Assembly: GCA_963788225.1 (NCBI GenBank)
Contig: CAWBGI010000002.1
Coordinates: 744,001-808,000 of the forward strand
Origin: Sulfotelmatobacter sp963788225
GTDB taxonomy: Bacteria; Acidobacteriota; Terriglobia; Terriglobales; Acidobacteriaceae
Length of the DNA stretch: 64,000 bases
Direction: 5' to 3'
In this document: positions 42,972 through 52,344 of the stretch, one piece after another
Numbering within the stretch: position 1 is the stretch's first letter
Layout: each line of letters begins with the position of its first letter
Program-made: the position numbers and the translations under genes
The notes under the pieces: model-generated
Seen by the model: only the letters and a program-made list of their open reading frames with translations
The model's database searches: none
What the model was told of the DNA's origin: nothing

Positions 42972-44339
42972 TTATGACTGCCCCTTGATTTTAATTGTGT
43001 CTCCGTCTTTCATCTCTTGCGGCCCCTTTACGATCACGCTCTCGCCGCCCACCAGTCCGTCGACCAGAAACCCATCGCTGCGCTCACTCAACACGTGAAC
43101 CTCGCGCATGCGCGCCTTTCCATTGAAGGCCAGAAACACTACCTTCTTACCCTCGTGATCCCGCACCGCACTTGCCGGTACAAACGCTCCCGCTGGTTGC
43201 TTGCTCGTGGATTTAGGTTCATCCGCCAGAAACTTCACCGTGGCATTCATCTCCGGCCGCAGATATTCATCTGGATTCAGCACCTGCACTTTCACCTGCA
43301 CGGTGGCTTTCTGCCGGTTGGCTTCCGGCGAGATCTGCGCGATCTCACCTTTGTACTTGCGATCCGGATAAGCATCGGTAGTGACGATCCCTTTCTGTTT
43401 CGGGCCGAGCCGCGCAAAATCCGCCTGCGCGATATCCAGCTCAACCTGAATATCGTTCAAATCCGCGAGCGACACCACCGATCCTTGCGGCCCACCCGCC
43501 GCCGCGCTCGCAAACTGGGCGGTAATCAATTCCCCTTTTTCGGCCGTGCGGTCAAGAATTGTGCCGGTGACCGGCGCACGAATCACCGTAGCTTCGAGCT
43601 GTGATTTGGCGTAATCGAACTGTCCTTGAGCTTGCGCCACCGACCCGCGCGCCCGCGCGATCTCTTCCTGCCGCGGGCCTATCTTCATCAGTTGAAAAGC
43701 CTTTTCCAAGGAATTCACGCGCTGCTGGTCCGCTTCGAACTTTGCGGTCGCGTCGTCAAGCGCCTGGCGCGACACTACGCCCCCTGCTGAGAGTTCTTTG
43801 GTACGGTCGAGAGTCAGTTTGTCATTGGTCAGCGTGGCGCGCGCTTCATCCAAATTGTGCTGCGCCTGTTGAATCTCCTCCGGCCGCGACCCATGTTCCA
43901 GTTCCTCGAGATATGCACGGGCATTGTCCAGCGCGCCCTTCGCCTGTTCATAAGAAGCGCGAAATTCCTCATCCTCCAACCGCACCAGAACCTGGCCCTC
44001 TTTCACCTTGTCACCCTTTTCCACGCCAATCCAGGCCAGGCGCCCGGTGACTTTCGAATTCACGTTGATGGTGTGATGAGCCACAATGTAACCCGTGGCG
44101 GAAAGCACCGTTCCGCCAACGTCGCTGCTCTCCGCGGAAGCGCGCGTCACCTCCACTTCAGGCACATCGCGCGAAAGAAAACGATAGGCCAGAGCGGACA
44201 CACTCAGCACAGCCACGATCACAATCCCAATCACAATGTAGCGGCGCGCCCAGGCCGGTGGTTCTCCGCTGCCCGAGCCCCGCTCCGTGCGGTCGATGCG
44301 CAAGCTCTGCAAGTCTTCGTGTTTTGCGTCAATCGGCAT
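42972..44339 (-). CDS. HlyD/MacA-like periplasmic adaptor subunit
   Basis: The 455-residue protein has one N-terminal membrane anchor (VIGIVIVAVLSVSALAYRFL, ~32-52). Its biotinyl-lipoyl halves (ATGYIVAHHTINVNSKVTGR, VKEGQVLVRLEDEE and APVTGTILDRTAEKGELI) flank a long coiled-coil hairpin (~115-225). A beta-barrel domain follows (EVELDIAQADFARL-like, YKGEIAQISPEA). In tripartite systems the adaptor links the inner-membrane permease to an outer-membrane channel. No TolC gene is in the window. Confidence 0.92.
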   Translation of the reverse strand: MPIDAKHEDLQSLRIDRTERGSGSGEPPAWARRYIVIGIVIVAVLSVSALAYRFLSRDVPEVEVTRASAESSDVGGTVLSATGYIVAHHTINVNSKVTGRLAWIGVEKGDKVKEGQVLVRLEDEEFRASYEQAKGALDNARAYLEELEHGSRPEEIQQAQHNLDEARATLTNDKLTLDRTKELSAGGVVSRQALDDATAKFEADQQRVNSLEKAFQLMKIGPRQEEIARARGSVAQAQGQFDYAKSQLEATVIRAPVTGTILDRTAEKGELITAQFASAAAGGPQGSVVSLADLNDIQVELDIAQADFARLGPKQKGIVTTDAYPDRKYKGEIAQISPEANRQKATVQVKVQVLNPDEYLRPEMNATVKFLADEPKSTSKQPAGAFVPASAVRDHEGKKVVFLAFNGKARMREVHVLSERSDGFLVDGLVGGESVIVKGPQEMKDGDTIKIKGQS

Positions 44340-44456
44340 CTATCACCTTGTCATCCCGAGCGCAGTCGAAGGACCCCACTCAAGCAAGTACGACCACTGG
44401 CTCATAAGGGAGTCTCTACCACGACTGCATATTTCTTCCTGGCCGACCACTGAGCC

Positions 44457-45620
44457 TCAACCTCGCAACGCCGTCAGAATATTCTGCCGCGCCGCGTGCC
44501 ACGCCGGAGCAAATCCGCCCACCAATCCCATGACCAGCGCGAACAAAATCGCATACGCTGCAACCTCCCCCGTAATCTGCAGGCTGAACACCACCTCGCT
44601 AAACGTGACCTGATTCGATGTTCCCGTTTGCATTCCATTGAAGGGCAGCATAAGCAATATCCCAACGAGCGCGCCCAGCAAAGCCAGCATCAGCGATTCC
44701 AGAACAAACGAAGTCAGAATTGCGGGACGCGAAAATCCCAGCACGCGCAAGGTCGCGATTTCGCGCCCGCGGTACGCCACTGCGGCATACATCGTATTCA
44801 TCGCCGCAAAACTCGATCCGATCGCCATGATCACCGCGACCACAATGCCGATGTACTTGATAGGAGCGCCGGAACTGGTTTGCTTCGCGTAATAATCCGT
44901 CTCCAGCACGCCTTCGAGCTTCAGACGCTGGTCGTCGCTCACGCGCTTCGTGAGAGCGTCGGCGGTCACGGGATCGGTTGCGCGCAGGTATGCCGATGCA
45001 TACCCGCCTTGTCTGTCGAAATCCGAGGCCATCTGATTCACATCGCCCCATATTTCCGATTCGTACGCCGACCCACCAGCGTCAAACACGCCAACCACTT
45101 TCCAGGAGCCTTTGCCAAACTCCATAGTGTCGCCAATGTTGGCGTGGGAAAAACGCGACCGAATGGATTTGCTTACGACAACCTCTCTCTGCCCCGGCTG
45201 GAACCAACGTCCCTCGATCAGTTTCGTCGTGGGCCGAAGCTCAAGGCCGTCGGGCATCATGCCGCGCACTGTTACGTTCACTTCGCCCGTTCCGTCTTTG
45301 CGCGGAAGCACAATCACCACCACCCATTCGCCGGAAACCATAGGCTCACCGTGACTGTCTTTCGCGATGCCGGGCAGAACCTTGAGCGTGGGAAACAGCG
45401 CGGCATCGAAGCCGCCCGACAACTCCGCCTCCGATCCCTTGCGCAACACCAGCACATTCTGCGGATTGCCGCTCGAGACGAAAGCCCGCTTCAACCCCGC
45501 CAGCAGCGCCATTAGAAAGATCGCGGTAGTAACCGTAAGCGCGATGCCCAGTGCGGTCATAATGGTGAGCCCCTTGCGAAGCTTCAAATTGCGAATGTTA
45601 TAACTGATCGGTATCGCCAT
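44457..45620 (-). CDS. ABC transporter permease (FtsX/MacB type)
   Basis: The 387-residue permease has an N-terminal membrane helix (MTALGIALTVTTAIFLMALL), a ~220-residue extracytoplasmic MacB_PCD-like domain and three C-terminal membrane segments of the FtsX fold (IGIVVAVIMAIGSSFAAMNT with REIATLRVLGFSRPAI following). It is more divergent from the two upstream permeases than they are from each other. It lies between the third permease and the adaptor in the operon. The probable role is export or mechanotransmission across the envelope. Confidence 0.92.
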   Translation of the reverse strand: MAIPISYNIRNLKLRKGLTIMTALGIALTVTTAIFLMALLAGLKRAFVSSGNPQNVLVLRKGSEAELSGGFDAALFPTLKVLPGIAKDSHGEPMVSGEWVVVIVLPRKDGTGEVNVTVRGMMPDGLELRPTTKLIEGRWFQPGQREVVVSKSIRSRFSHANIGDTMEFGKGSWKVVGVFDAGGSAYESEIWGDVNQMASDFDRQGGYASAYLRATDPVTADALTKRVSDDQRLKLEGVLETDYYAKQTSSGAPIKYIGIVVAVIMAIGSSFAAMNTMYAAVAYRGREIATLRVLGFSRPAILTSFVLESLMLALLGALVGILLMLPFNGMQTGTSNQVTFSEVVFSLQITGEVAAYAILFALVMGLVGGFAPAWHAARQNILTALRG

Positions 45621-45645
45621 AAGTAAACTCTATTCTGGAGCGCAC

Positions 45646-46797
45646 TCAGCCGATATGCCGCAGCCCCTCCACAATGTTTCCCCGTGAAGCGCCATAAGCG
45701 GGAATATATCCGCTCAGAAATCCTACGACGGTGGCAACCAGCAGCGATAACCCCACACCGGGCAGCGTGACCCGCATGTCCGTTGGAACGCCCAGCGCCA
45801 CCGACGAATGCGTCAGCCAGCGGATCAATCCCGCCGCCGCCGCGATTCCCAACATACCGCCCGCCACTGCCAGGGCAACGGCCTCCAACACAAATAAAGA
45901 CAGCACCCCTTGGCGGGTAAAGCCCAACGTCTTCAACACCGCAACTTCGCGAGTCCGGCTGCGCACCGACATCGCCATCGTATTTGCCGAAACCAGCAAA
46001 ATGGCAAACACCACCGCGCCGCAAACGCCGAGAATAAATGCCTTCACATTTCCCAGCATGGCCACAATCGAAAGTTGAAAAGCTTTTTCACTCTCCGTCT
46101 TGGTCCGCTGCGGTGAGTTGCGAAACATCGCGTCGACCTCACTTGAAACCCGCGCCACGTCTCCCGGTTCAGCCACCTGAACGGCATACCAGCCGACTCG
46201 CCCTTTCAAGTATTCCATGGACTCTTCCAGATATTTGGCGTTGAAATAGAGCGCGTTCTGCGGCGGATCGCGGTGATAGATGCCACGAATCGTCAACTCG
46301 GGATTCACCGGAAATATTGCGCCAATGAGCGTGATCTTGTCGCCGATTTTCCAGCCATATTTATCCGCCAGCGTCACATCCACGATCGCCCCGGCGCGAT
46401 CGCGCTGCCACGCCGCTACCTGATCCGGTGGAATAATCTTGTCCGACGCAACTTTCAGATACTCATCCGGGTCGGTGGCCATCTGAGCGAACGCATTGCC
46501 CGAACGATCATCCTTATAATGATTTCCAAAATAAGTCATGGGTGCGACGGCCACCACTCCCGGAATGTGTCGAATCTTCTCCCGGTAATACGCAGGCAGC
46601 AAGAACGATAACGAGACCCGGTCGCGGGTCATTACTCGCTTCGCCGTAAGCGGCGAACCCATGTCAACGTAAAACGTGCGCCAGATGGAAACCATCATCG
46701 TCAGCAACAGCAGCGAAAAGCTGATGCTGATCATCGTCAGCAGGCTGCGCCGCCGGTTGCGGAACGCATTGCGCATCACAAAACTGCCCAACGTCAT
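45646..46797 (-). CDS. ABC transporter permease (FtsX/MacB type)
   Basis: From ATG 46797 (chosen because MTLGSFVMRNAFRN aligns with MTLTRFVTKNALRN of the next permease; TTG 46812 is possible) the product has 383 residues. It has one N-terminal span, a periplasmic MacB_PCD-like domain and three FtsX spans with VRSRTREVAVLKTLGFTRQG. It is about as long as, and clearly paralogous to, the 46822 product, so the two arose by tandem duplication. Confidence 0.92.
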   Translation of the reverse strand: MTLGSFVMRNAFRNRRRSLLTMISISFSLLLLTMMVSIWRTFYVDMGSPLTAKRVMTRDRVSLSFLLPAYYREKIRHIPGVVAVAPMTYFGNHYKDDRSGNAFAQMATDPDEYLKVASDKIIPPDQVAAWQRDRAGAIVDVTLADKYGWKIGDKITLIGAIFPVNPELTIRGIYHRDPPQNALYFNAKYLEESMEYLKGRVGWYAVQVAEPGDVARVSSEVDAMFRNSPQRTKTESEKAFQLSIVAMLGNVKAFILGVCGAVVFAILLVSANTMAMSVRSRTREVAVLKTLGFTRQGVLSLFVLEAVALAVAGGMLGIAAAAGLIRWLTHSSVALGVPTDMRVTLPGVGLSLLVATVVGFLSGYIPAYGASRGNIVEGLRHIG

Positions 46798-46821
46798 AAA
46801 TTCAACTTTCAACCCGCCGTC

Positions 46822-47970
46822 TTAACCTATGTGCCGGAGCCCTTCCACAATCTCCACCCGCGACGCATGATAAGACGGCACCAGTGAACTGAAGAACCCG
46901 ACGAAAGCCGCCGCACCCAGCACCAGAGCCAGCGTTCCCAGCGTGACCTGCATCTGAGCCAGGAAAAACCCCATCGGCGACTGTTTCATCATCGTCAGCA
47001 GCAACCACGCGAAGCCGCAGCCAAACAGTCCACCCGCAAGCGAAAGCGACATCGCCTCGCCCACAAACAGTCCCAGAATCGTCTGCCGTTCGAAACCCAG
47101 CGTCTTGAGCAGGGCCACTTCGCGCGTCCGTTCTCGAATCGACATCGCCATCGTGTTGGCGGAAACCAGAAGGGTGGTGAAAACCACAGCCATGCAAATG
47201 CTGAGAATGAAAGCTTTCACGTTGCCCAGCATGTTGACGAAGGTGAGGCCGAAGGCTTTCTCGCTCTCTGTCTTGGTGGGCTGCGGCGAGTTGCGAAACA
47301 TATCATCAACGGCAGCCGAGATTTTCGCCACGTCGTCAGGCGACGCGGACATAATGCTAAAAGTCCCCGCCTGCCCTTTGAACCAGCTCACCGCCTCTTC
47401 CACATATTTCGCATTGAAGTAGACCGTCTTATTAGTCGTCGGCCAATGGTAGATGCCACGAATGGTCAACTCCAGGTTTACGGGATAGATCGTGCCCTGC
47501 AGTACGATGCGATCGCCGAGCTTCCAGCCAAATTGCTTGACCAGTTCGTCACTCACGATCACGCCAGCCCGGTCGCGTTGCCAAGCCGCAAGCTGATCCG
47601 GCTGTATCTGCATCTCCGGGTAGACCTTTATGAACTCGTCGGGATCGGTGCCGAACTGCGCGAAAAAGTTCTCCGGCTTGTCATCCTTATATAAGCCTCC
47701 AAACCACGAGTTGGGCACGATCGCCACGACACCCGGTAAAGCACGGATTTTTTCGCGATAGAAGCTCGGCAGGCTGAAAGTAAGCGACACTCGGTGCCGC
47801 GTCACCAGCCGGCGCATCGATTCAGCGCTGCCCTTGTCAAGATAGAAACCGTGCCACAGCGTAATCATGAAGGTCAGCAGCAGCAGCGAAACTCCGACGC
47901 TCAGCACCGTCAGAATGCTCCGGCGTTTGTTGCGGAGGGCATTTTTGGTGACAAATCGGGTCAAAGTCAT
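46822..47970 (-). CDS. ABC transporter permease (FtsX/MacB type)
   Basis: The 382-residue permease heads the operon. It has the N-terminal span (SILTVLSVGVSLLLLTFMIT), the periplasmic domain (RHRVSLTFSLPSFYREKIRA, FFAQFGTDPDEFIKVYPEMQ) and C-terminal FtsX spans with IRERTREVALLKTLGFERQT. Nearly every block is matched in the 45646 product. The operon therefore has three permeases for one ATPase, possibly forming heterodimers. Confidence 0.92.
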   Translation of the reverse strand: MTLTRFVTKNALRNKRRSILTVLSVGVSLLLLTFMITLWHGFYLDKGSAESMRRLVTRHRVSLTFSLPSFYREKIRALPGVVAIVPNSWFGGLYKDDKPENFFAQFGTDPDEFIKVYPEMQIQPDQLAAWQRDRAGVIVSDELVKQFGWKLGDRIVLQGTIYPVNLELTIRGIYHWPTTNKTVYFNAKYVEEAVSWFKGQAGTFSIMSASPDDVAKISAAVDDMFRNSPQPTKTESEKAFGLTFVNMLGNVKAFILSICMAVVFTTLLVSANTMAMSIRERTREVALLKTLGFERQTILGLFVGEAMSLSLAGGLFGCGFAWLLLTMMKQSPMGFFLAQMQVTLGTLALVLGAAAFVGFFSSLVPSYHASRVEIVEGLRHIG

Positions 47971-48488
47971 ATTCTGAACCCCAATTGAATCCCAGGAAAG
48001 ATAAGGCGCGCCGTACAGCGGACCAGCTTAGTCCGTGCAGACCTTAAGCATAAACGAACTACTCGGCTCCTCACAACCTGCGTCCGATTCTGCAAACTGT
48101 AACCACGCACACCAAACTGCCCACATCCATACTCAATTCGCGCGCGCCGGGCCGCCAGTGGAGATCGTCATCCGCCCTGCATGACAATTGTCACACTTGT
48201 TGGTTTCAATAAAGTTAACGCGCCTGTGGAATCAAAGGTCACGCCCGCGACTGCGTTATTCCCTGACCTGTTTGGAAACAGCGAGCCTTCCAGCCGCGCC
48301 CGCAAAGCCCCAAAAACTAACTGCGGACTTCAGCCCTGCCGGAGACTGTTCCCCCGGATTTCACAGTACCTTGGTAACTCGAACCTGGAACCACTGAGAG
48401 CTATCCTAGCCTTGACCTGCCCCAAGTTTTAACCACACAGCCCCACTTGGAAGCTGTGCGGCTTTTTTCTGGGATGAGGCACGGAACC
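47971..48488. other. Divergent intergenic region
   Basis: This 518-bp stretch separates the leftward ABC operon from the rightward pseudokinase gene. No credible gene was seen. Its right end holds the attenuator-like hairpin described at 48436-48468. TTGACC at 48412-48417 is a possible -35 element. Confidence 0.4.
48436..48468 (+). terminator. Hairpin plus T6 in the leader of the pseudokinase gene
   Basis: CACAGC (48436-48441) pairs with GCTGTG (48453-48458), with possible inner CC/GG pairs, and CGGCTTTTTT follows. It sits 20 nt before the ATG at 48489. As no gene ends here, it could attenuate transcription into the kinase gene. Confidence 0.45.
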
Positions 48489-50936
48489 ATGTCCACAAAG
48501 ATCGGCCACTTCGAAATCATCAGTGAACTGGCAAAGTCTGCCACCGGCGCCGTTTACAAGGCGAACGACCCGCAAACCAGCCAAACGGTTGCGTTGAAGA
48601 CCATCCAGTTGTCTGCCTTTGGCGAACGCGCCGCAGAACTCGAGGAGTGTCTGCTCGCAGAGGCCGAGACCACCAAAGTTCTTAGCCACCCCAATCTCCC
48701 ACCGGTTTTCGGCGCGGGAGAAATGGACGGCCAATTCTGCGCCGCCATGGAATACATTCAGGGCAACAGCATCGCCACCATGCTCGCCCGCAAAGAAGGG
48801 TTTTCCATCTGGGACCTGCTCGATATCGGAAGGCAGGTCTGCAGCGGCCTTGATCATGCCCACTCCCACAAAGTTTTTCACTATAGTTTGGAGCCCGCCA
48901 AAATCATGTGCGGCTGGGATGGCACCGTCAGGATTTTAGGATTCGGCGTCTCCAGCGTAGGCAAGTTTACGGCGCAGATGCCCGGTGTCCCATCCATCTT
49001 GCATTACATGGCTCCCGAGCAGGTGCGCGGCGAGAGTATCGACGCACGCTCCAACCTCTTCAGTCTGGGCGCCATGTTCTATGAAATGGTTGCAGTCAAT
49101 AAGGCCTTCGATGGAGAAAATACTGAATCTCTGCGCCAAAGCATCCTCGAAAGCGAGCCTCAGCCTCCCATCCAACTGAATCCCAAACTCCACCCGATGC
49201 TGAGTGATCTAATCATGAAAGCGCTGGCCAAGGATCCAGGCGAGCGTTACCAGAGCGGACGTGAGCTGCTCGACGATCTGGAGAAGTGCAAGGAATCCAA
49301 AGCACAGGCTTCCAAGACGGCCGCTGCCGCACCCGCCAAGAGCCCAGCCATTCCAGAGGCGGTCAAGTCTGCAACTCAGGCGAAGTTCGCCGGCGCGTCC
49401 ACCTCACCTGCTCCGCCCAAACCAGCCGCCGCGGCTCCCGTTCCAAGCCGCCCTCCGGCGCCGACTTTTCAACGCGCCCAGCCGGCCGAAAAGAAGTCCG
49501 CAGCTCCGTTATCCGCTCCTGGCAAGGCCGTAGCCGCCGCAGCCGTACACACTGGCGGCCACGCTGCATCATCTACACGCGTCAACGATGCCTCCAACAC
49601 CGCGCCGCCCATGCAGTCGTCCGTGCTCGATCAGCCAGCCGTGGAAGCTCCCCGAACTCAAGCGCCCAAAATCGCCGTCGATCCCATGATGGCTGCGGAC
49701 AACGCTCCATCTCGCGGCGGCAGCTTGAGTTTTTCGGAAATGACCGAACTGCCTCCGCTCAAGGAAGTCTACATAGCGCCTCCTCCGCCACCGCCAGCTT
49801 TCGACCATTCCGCATCGCACGCACCAAACTCCACGCTGTATGAACATGAGCCGGAGAAGCCCAAGGTCCAGCCGCGCGAAGTCGCCGAGAAGGCGATCAA
49901 GGAAATCAAAAGCGTTCCCCCGCGGCTGATGGTTTATTCCATTGCCGGCGCGGCCGTAATCATTCTCATCATCGCAGTGGTTCTCGTACTCCATGTCAAC
50001 AGTTTGAATAGCGACAACGATTCGCCTCGCCCCGCCGCCGAATCTACAACCCAACCTGCCGCCAGCCAGCCGGCCCAGACCCAGCCTGTACCCGCACAAC
50101 CGGCGCAGCCTGCGACGGCTCAAGCCCAACCCGATAACGCTGTGGCCGATGCCGAGCCCGCGCCAACCCACGCCAAAGGCAAAAATGCGAAAAAGAAACC
50201 CGCCGCCCCTGCAGCTCCGCTAGTAGTCCCCGGACAAATGGCCGTTGACTCCGTTCCCCAGGGAGCGCAAGTGCAGATCGATGGAAAATCCGATCCCTCA
50301 TGGGTAACGCCATTCACCTTGCCGGGATTAGATCCCGGTCAACACACTGTGACGGCCAGCAAGCCCGGCTACTCCTCCGACACACGAACCGTCGCAGTCA
50401 CCTCCGGCAGCAAGTCGTTCGTAGTAACCCACCTCACCCAACTCACGGCGACGCTGGCGGTCTCCAGCACACCCGCCGGTGCCAACATCTACATTGACGG
50501 CAAAGACACCGGCAAGCTCACTCCCGCCCAGGTTTCTATCGACAAGGGGCAGCACACAATTTTGGTGCGCAAGTCCGGTTTCCTCGACGAGACCAACAGC
50601 GCCCAGTTCACCCTAGGTCAGACTGTGAACTTCTCGCCCACAATGCGTCCGCTGGGCAACGTTGATGACATCAAGACCGTCGGGAAAATGAACAAGTTGT
50701 TCGGCCGCAAGGAAGCGCAGAACATGGGCAGCGTCAGCATCAAGACTCAGCCCAAGGGAGCCCAGGTCGCCGTCAACCAGCACATGCTCGACAAAAACTC
50801 GCCGGTAGACTTCGCTCTCGACCCCGGCAACTACATCATCGACATCACCATGAGCGGCTACACTCCCATCCACAAAGTAATCACGGTAGACAAGGGCGGC
50901 AAAGCCGTAATCGACGAAGTCCTGAAGCACGACTAG
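48489..50936 (+). CDS. PEGA-domain pseudokinase (Ser/Thr kinase fold)
   Basis: The 815-residue protein has a kinase-like domain (1-270), a Pro/Ala-rich linker, one TM (~480-502) and three PEGA domains (~583-645, 653-720, 745-812) outside the cytoplasm. K37 (VALK) and a helix-C Glu (~60) are kept, but HRD is HYS (131-133), the loop Lys and Asn are E135 and K138, and DFG is GFG (151-153). The Gly-rich loop is also degraded (ELAKSATGAVY). Catalysis is therefore unlikely and it should act as a binding or scaffold protein. PEGA domains are thought to bind surface layers or glycans. ATG 48489 is chosen; an upstream TTG/ATG extension is not kinase-like. Confidence 0.9.
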   Translation: MSTKIGHFEIISELAKSATGAVYKANDPQTSQTVALKTIQLSAFGERAAELEECLLAEAETTKVLSHPNLPPVFGAGEMDGQFCAAMEYIQGNSIATMLARKEGFSIWDLLDIGRQVCSGLDHAHSHKVFHYSLEPAKIMCGWDGTVRILGFGVSSVGKFTAQMPGVPSILHYMAPEQVRGESIDARSNLFSLGAMFYEMVAVNKAFDGENTESLRQSILESEPQPPIQLNPKLHPMLSDLIMKALAKDPGERYQSGRELLDDLEKCKESKAQASKTAAAAPAKSPAIPEAVKSATQAKFAGASTSPAPPKPAAAAPVPSRPPAPTFQRAQPAEKKSAAPLSAPGKAVAAAAVHTGGHAASSTRVNDASNTAPPMQSSVLDQPAVEAPRTQAPKIAVDPMMAADNAPSRGGSLSFSEMTELPPLKEVYIAPPPPPPAFDHSASHAPNSTLYEHEPEKPKVQPREVAEKAIKEIKSVPPRLMVYSIAGAAVIILIIAVVLVLHVNSLNSDNDSPRPAAESTTQPAASQPAQTQPVPAQPAQPATAQAQPDNAVADAEPAPTHAKGKNAKKKPAAPAAPLVVPGQMAVDSVPQGAQVQIDGKSDPSWVTPFTLPGLDPGQHTVTASKPGYSSDTRTVAVTSGSKSFVVTHLTQLTATLAVSSTPAGANIYIDGKDTGKLTPAQVSIDKGQHTILVRKSGFLDETNSAQFTLGQTVNFSPTMRPLGNVDDIKTVGKMNKLFGRKEAQNMGSVSIKTQPKGAQVAVNQHMLDKNSPVDFALDPGNYIIDITMSGYTPIHKVITVDKGGKAVIDEVLKHD

Positions 50937-50995
50937 CGTTAGAACGGTGTGAAGCTCAAGTTGTTAGCTCATGTAGAAACGGCTCGTGTGGGGAC

Positions 50996-51015
50996 GGCCG
51001 CCTCGGGAGGCGGCC
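50996..51015 (+). terminator. Perfect 8-bp hairpin after the pseudokinase gene
   Basis: GGCCGCCT (50996-51003) pairs with AGGCGGCC (51008-51015) around CGGG, 60 nt after the stop. No T-run follows. The sequence to its right (GAGCGAAGCCGAAGG...) is of the 'GAGCGAAGCGAG' kind that recurs as dispersed repeats in environmental genomes. Confidence 0.45.
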
Positions 51016-51090
51016 CTGAGCGAAGCCGAAGGCCCAGCCGAGCAAAGCGAGGCGAGCGGTGGGGAAGTCCCGAGGGCACGCGCGGAGTCC

Positions 51091-52344
51091 CTAGTTTGTT
51101 GTCAGCAAAATCGGTTTATATCCGATGGGCACAGTCTTGCCACTCAATCCTGCTTTCGTGCCTGTCACATTGGTCTGCCATTTGTAGCCCGCCGGATACG
51201 TATACTTTGAGGTCGTGCAGGTGCCGCTGCTACAGGATTGCGCGGTGTCCCACACAATCTGTCCATCATTCAGAGCACAGGTGTAGACTGTGCCGCTCGC
51301 CGTACATGGGCTGATCGTGTGGCCTATGAGCCAGCCGGCTACCACGTCCCAAGCCGTCCCCGACTCGTTCCCTTGCAGGGCATAAGGGTCAGCGCCGTCC
51401 CACGTATATACATACTGGCGCTGCAGGCCCACCCCGGCGCGCAGGATTGCCGACCTCGCGGCATACCCGGCCAATTCATCAGGATCGGTGAGTTCGCCTA
51501 CCTTGATTCCGTGCTCGTCGTCCCAAATCGGCATGCTGGTGAGATTCCGCTTCTCTACTTCGGCGACCACGTCATCGTACATGGTAAGAAATTCTTCCGG
51601 ATCGGCATTGGTCGATCCTTGGCCGCGCATATGGGCATTGACGATGTCGAAACTCGCGGCGCCTCCTGCTGCGACGTAGCCGTCAAACCAGGTTTTCATC
51701 GTGGGGCCGTGCGCGGAGGGACTCAGAATCCTCGCATTCGGATCGATGGAGCGAATGATCGCAGAGGCATCCTGACCCATGCGCACGATCTGCGCCGTTG
51801 TGCCGCTCCAGAAACAGGTGCAATCGGCTTCGTTCCAGAGTTCATAGTAGGCAATCTCGCCCTTATAGCGTGTGACCAGCGCGGTGATGAAATTCGAGAA
51901 ATCCGCATCGCTTCCGCTGCCGTCTGAGTTCACGTCGTTGGGAGCCGAGCAGCTATACGGTCCGAGCGTGGCAAGACACGGACTGCCCTTCGGAATGGAC
52001 CCTGCCCATTGCGGCGTATCCGCGATAGTGTAGAGCACATCGACTCCTTCTGATTGCGCCTTGCCGATCCACTCGTCCATTCCTGACCAGTTGTAAACCC
52101 CCGAGCCCGTATTGATAGCGGCCCACTGCACGCCGTCAGCCCAAAGGCGGATGCCGCCGAGGGTGGCGGTCTTTCCTTCACCGTCCGTCGGCGGCCAAAT
52201 GAACCCCACACTGAAGTCGGTGCCAAAAAAAGACTGCTGAATGGTAGTTCCGCTCGAGTTTGCGCGATGCGCCTGGCCCAGCGAAAAACCTGGCAAGCAC
52301 ACAACTACCACGAGCGCAGACAAAATGGCATGGCTCTTCCTCAC
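51091..52344 (-). CDS. Secreted clan GH-A glycoside hydrolase (GH39-like)
   Basis: From GTG 52344 (GGAGG 8 nt upstream) the product has 417 residues and a signal peptide (MRKSHAILSALVVVVCLPGF). The TIM-barrel part contains WNWSGMDEWIGKAQSEGVDV-like strands, YYELWNEADCTCFW with the probable acid/base Glu, and IWDDEHGIKVG with the probable nucleophile Glu. This pair fits clan GH-A (GH39, GH5 or GH10-like). The substrate cannot be told; plant or microbial polysaccharide is likely. The C-terminal ~70 residues (CALNDGQIVWDTAQSC) form a small beta domain with Cys pairs. Confidence 0.82.
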   Translation of the reverse strand: MRKSHAILSALVVVVCLPGFSLGQAHRANSSGTTIQQSFFGTDFSVGFIWPPTDGEGKTATLGGIRLWADGVQWAAINTGSGVYNWSGMDEWIGKAQSEGVDVLYTIADTPQWAGSIPKGSPCLATLGPYSCSAPNDVNSDGSGSDADFSNFITALVTRYKGEIAYYELWNEADCTCFWSGTTAQIVRMGQDASAIIRSIDPNARILSPSAHGPTMKTWFDGYVAAGGAASFDIVNAHMRGQGSTNADPEEFLTMYDDVVAEVEKRNLTSMPIWDDEHGIKVGELTDPDELAGYAARSAILRAGVGLQRQYVYTWDGADPYALQGNESGTAWDVVAGWLIGHTISPCTASGTVYTCALNDGQIVWDTAQSCSSGTCTTSKYTYPAGYKWQTNVTGTKAGLSGKTVPIGYKPILLTTN

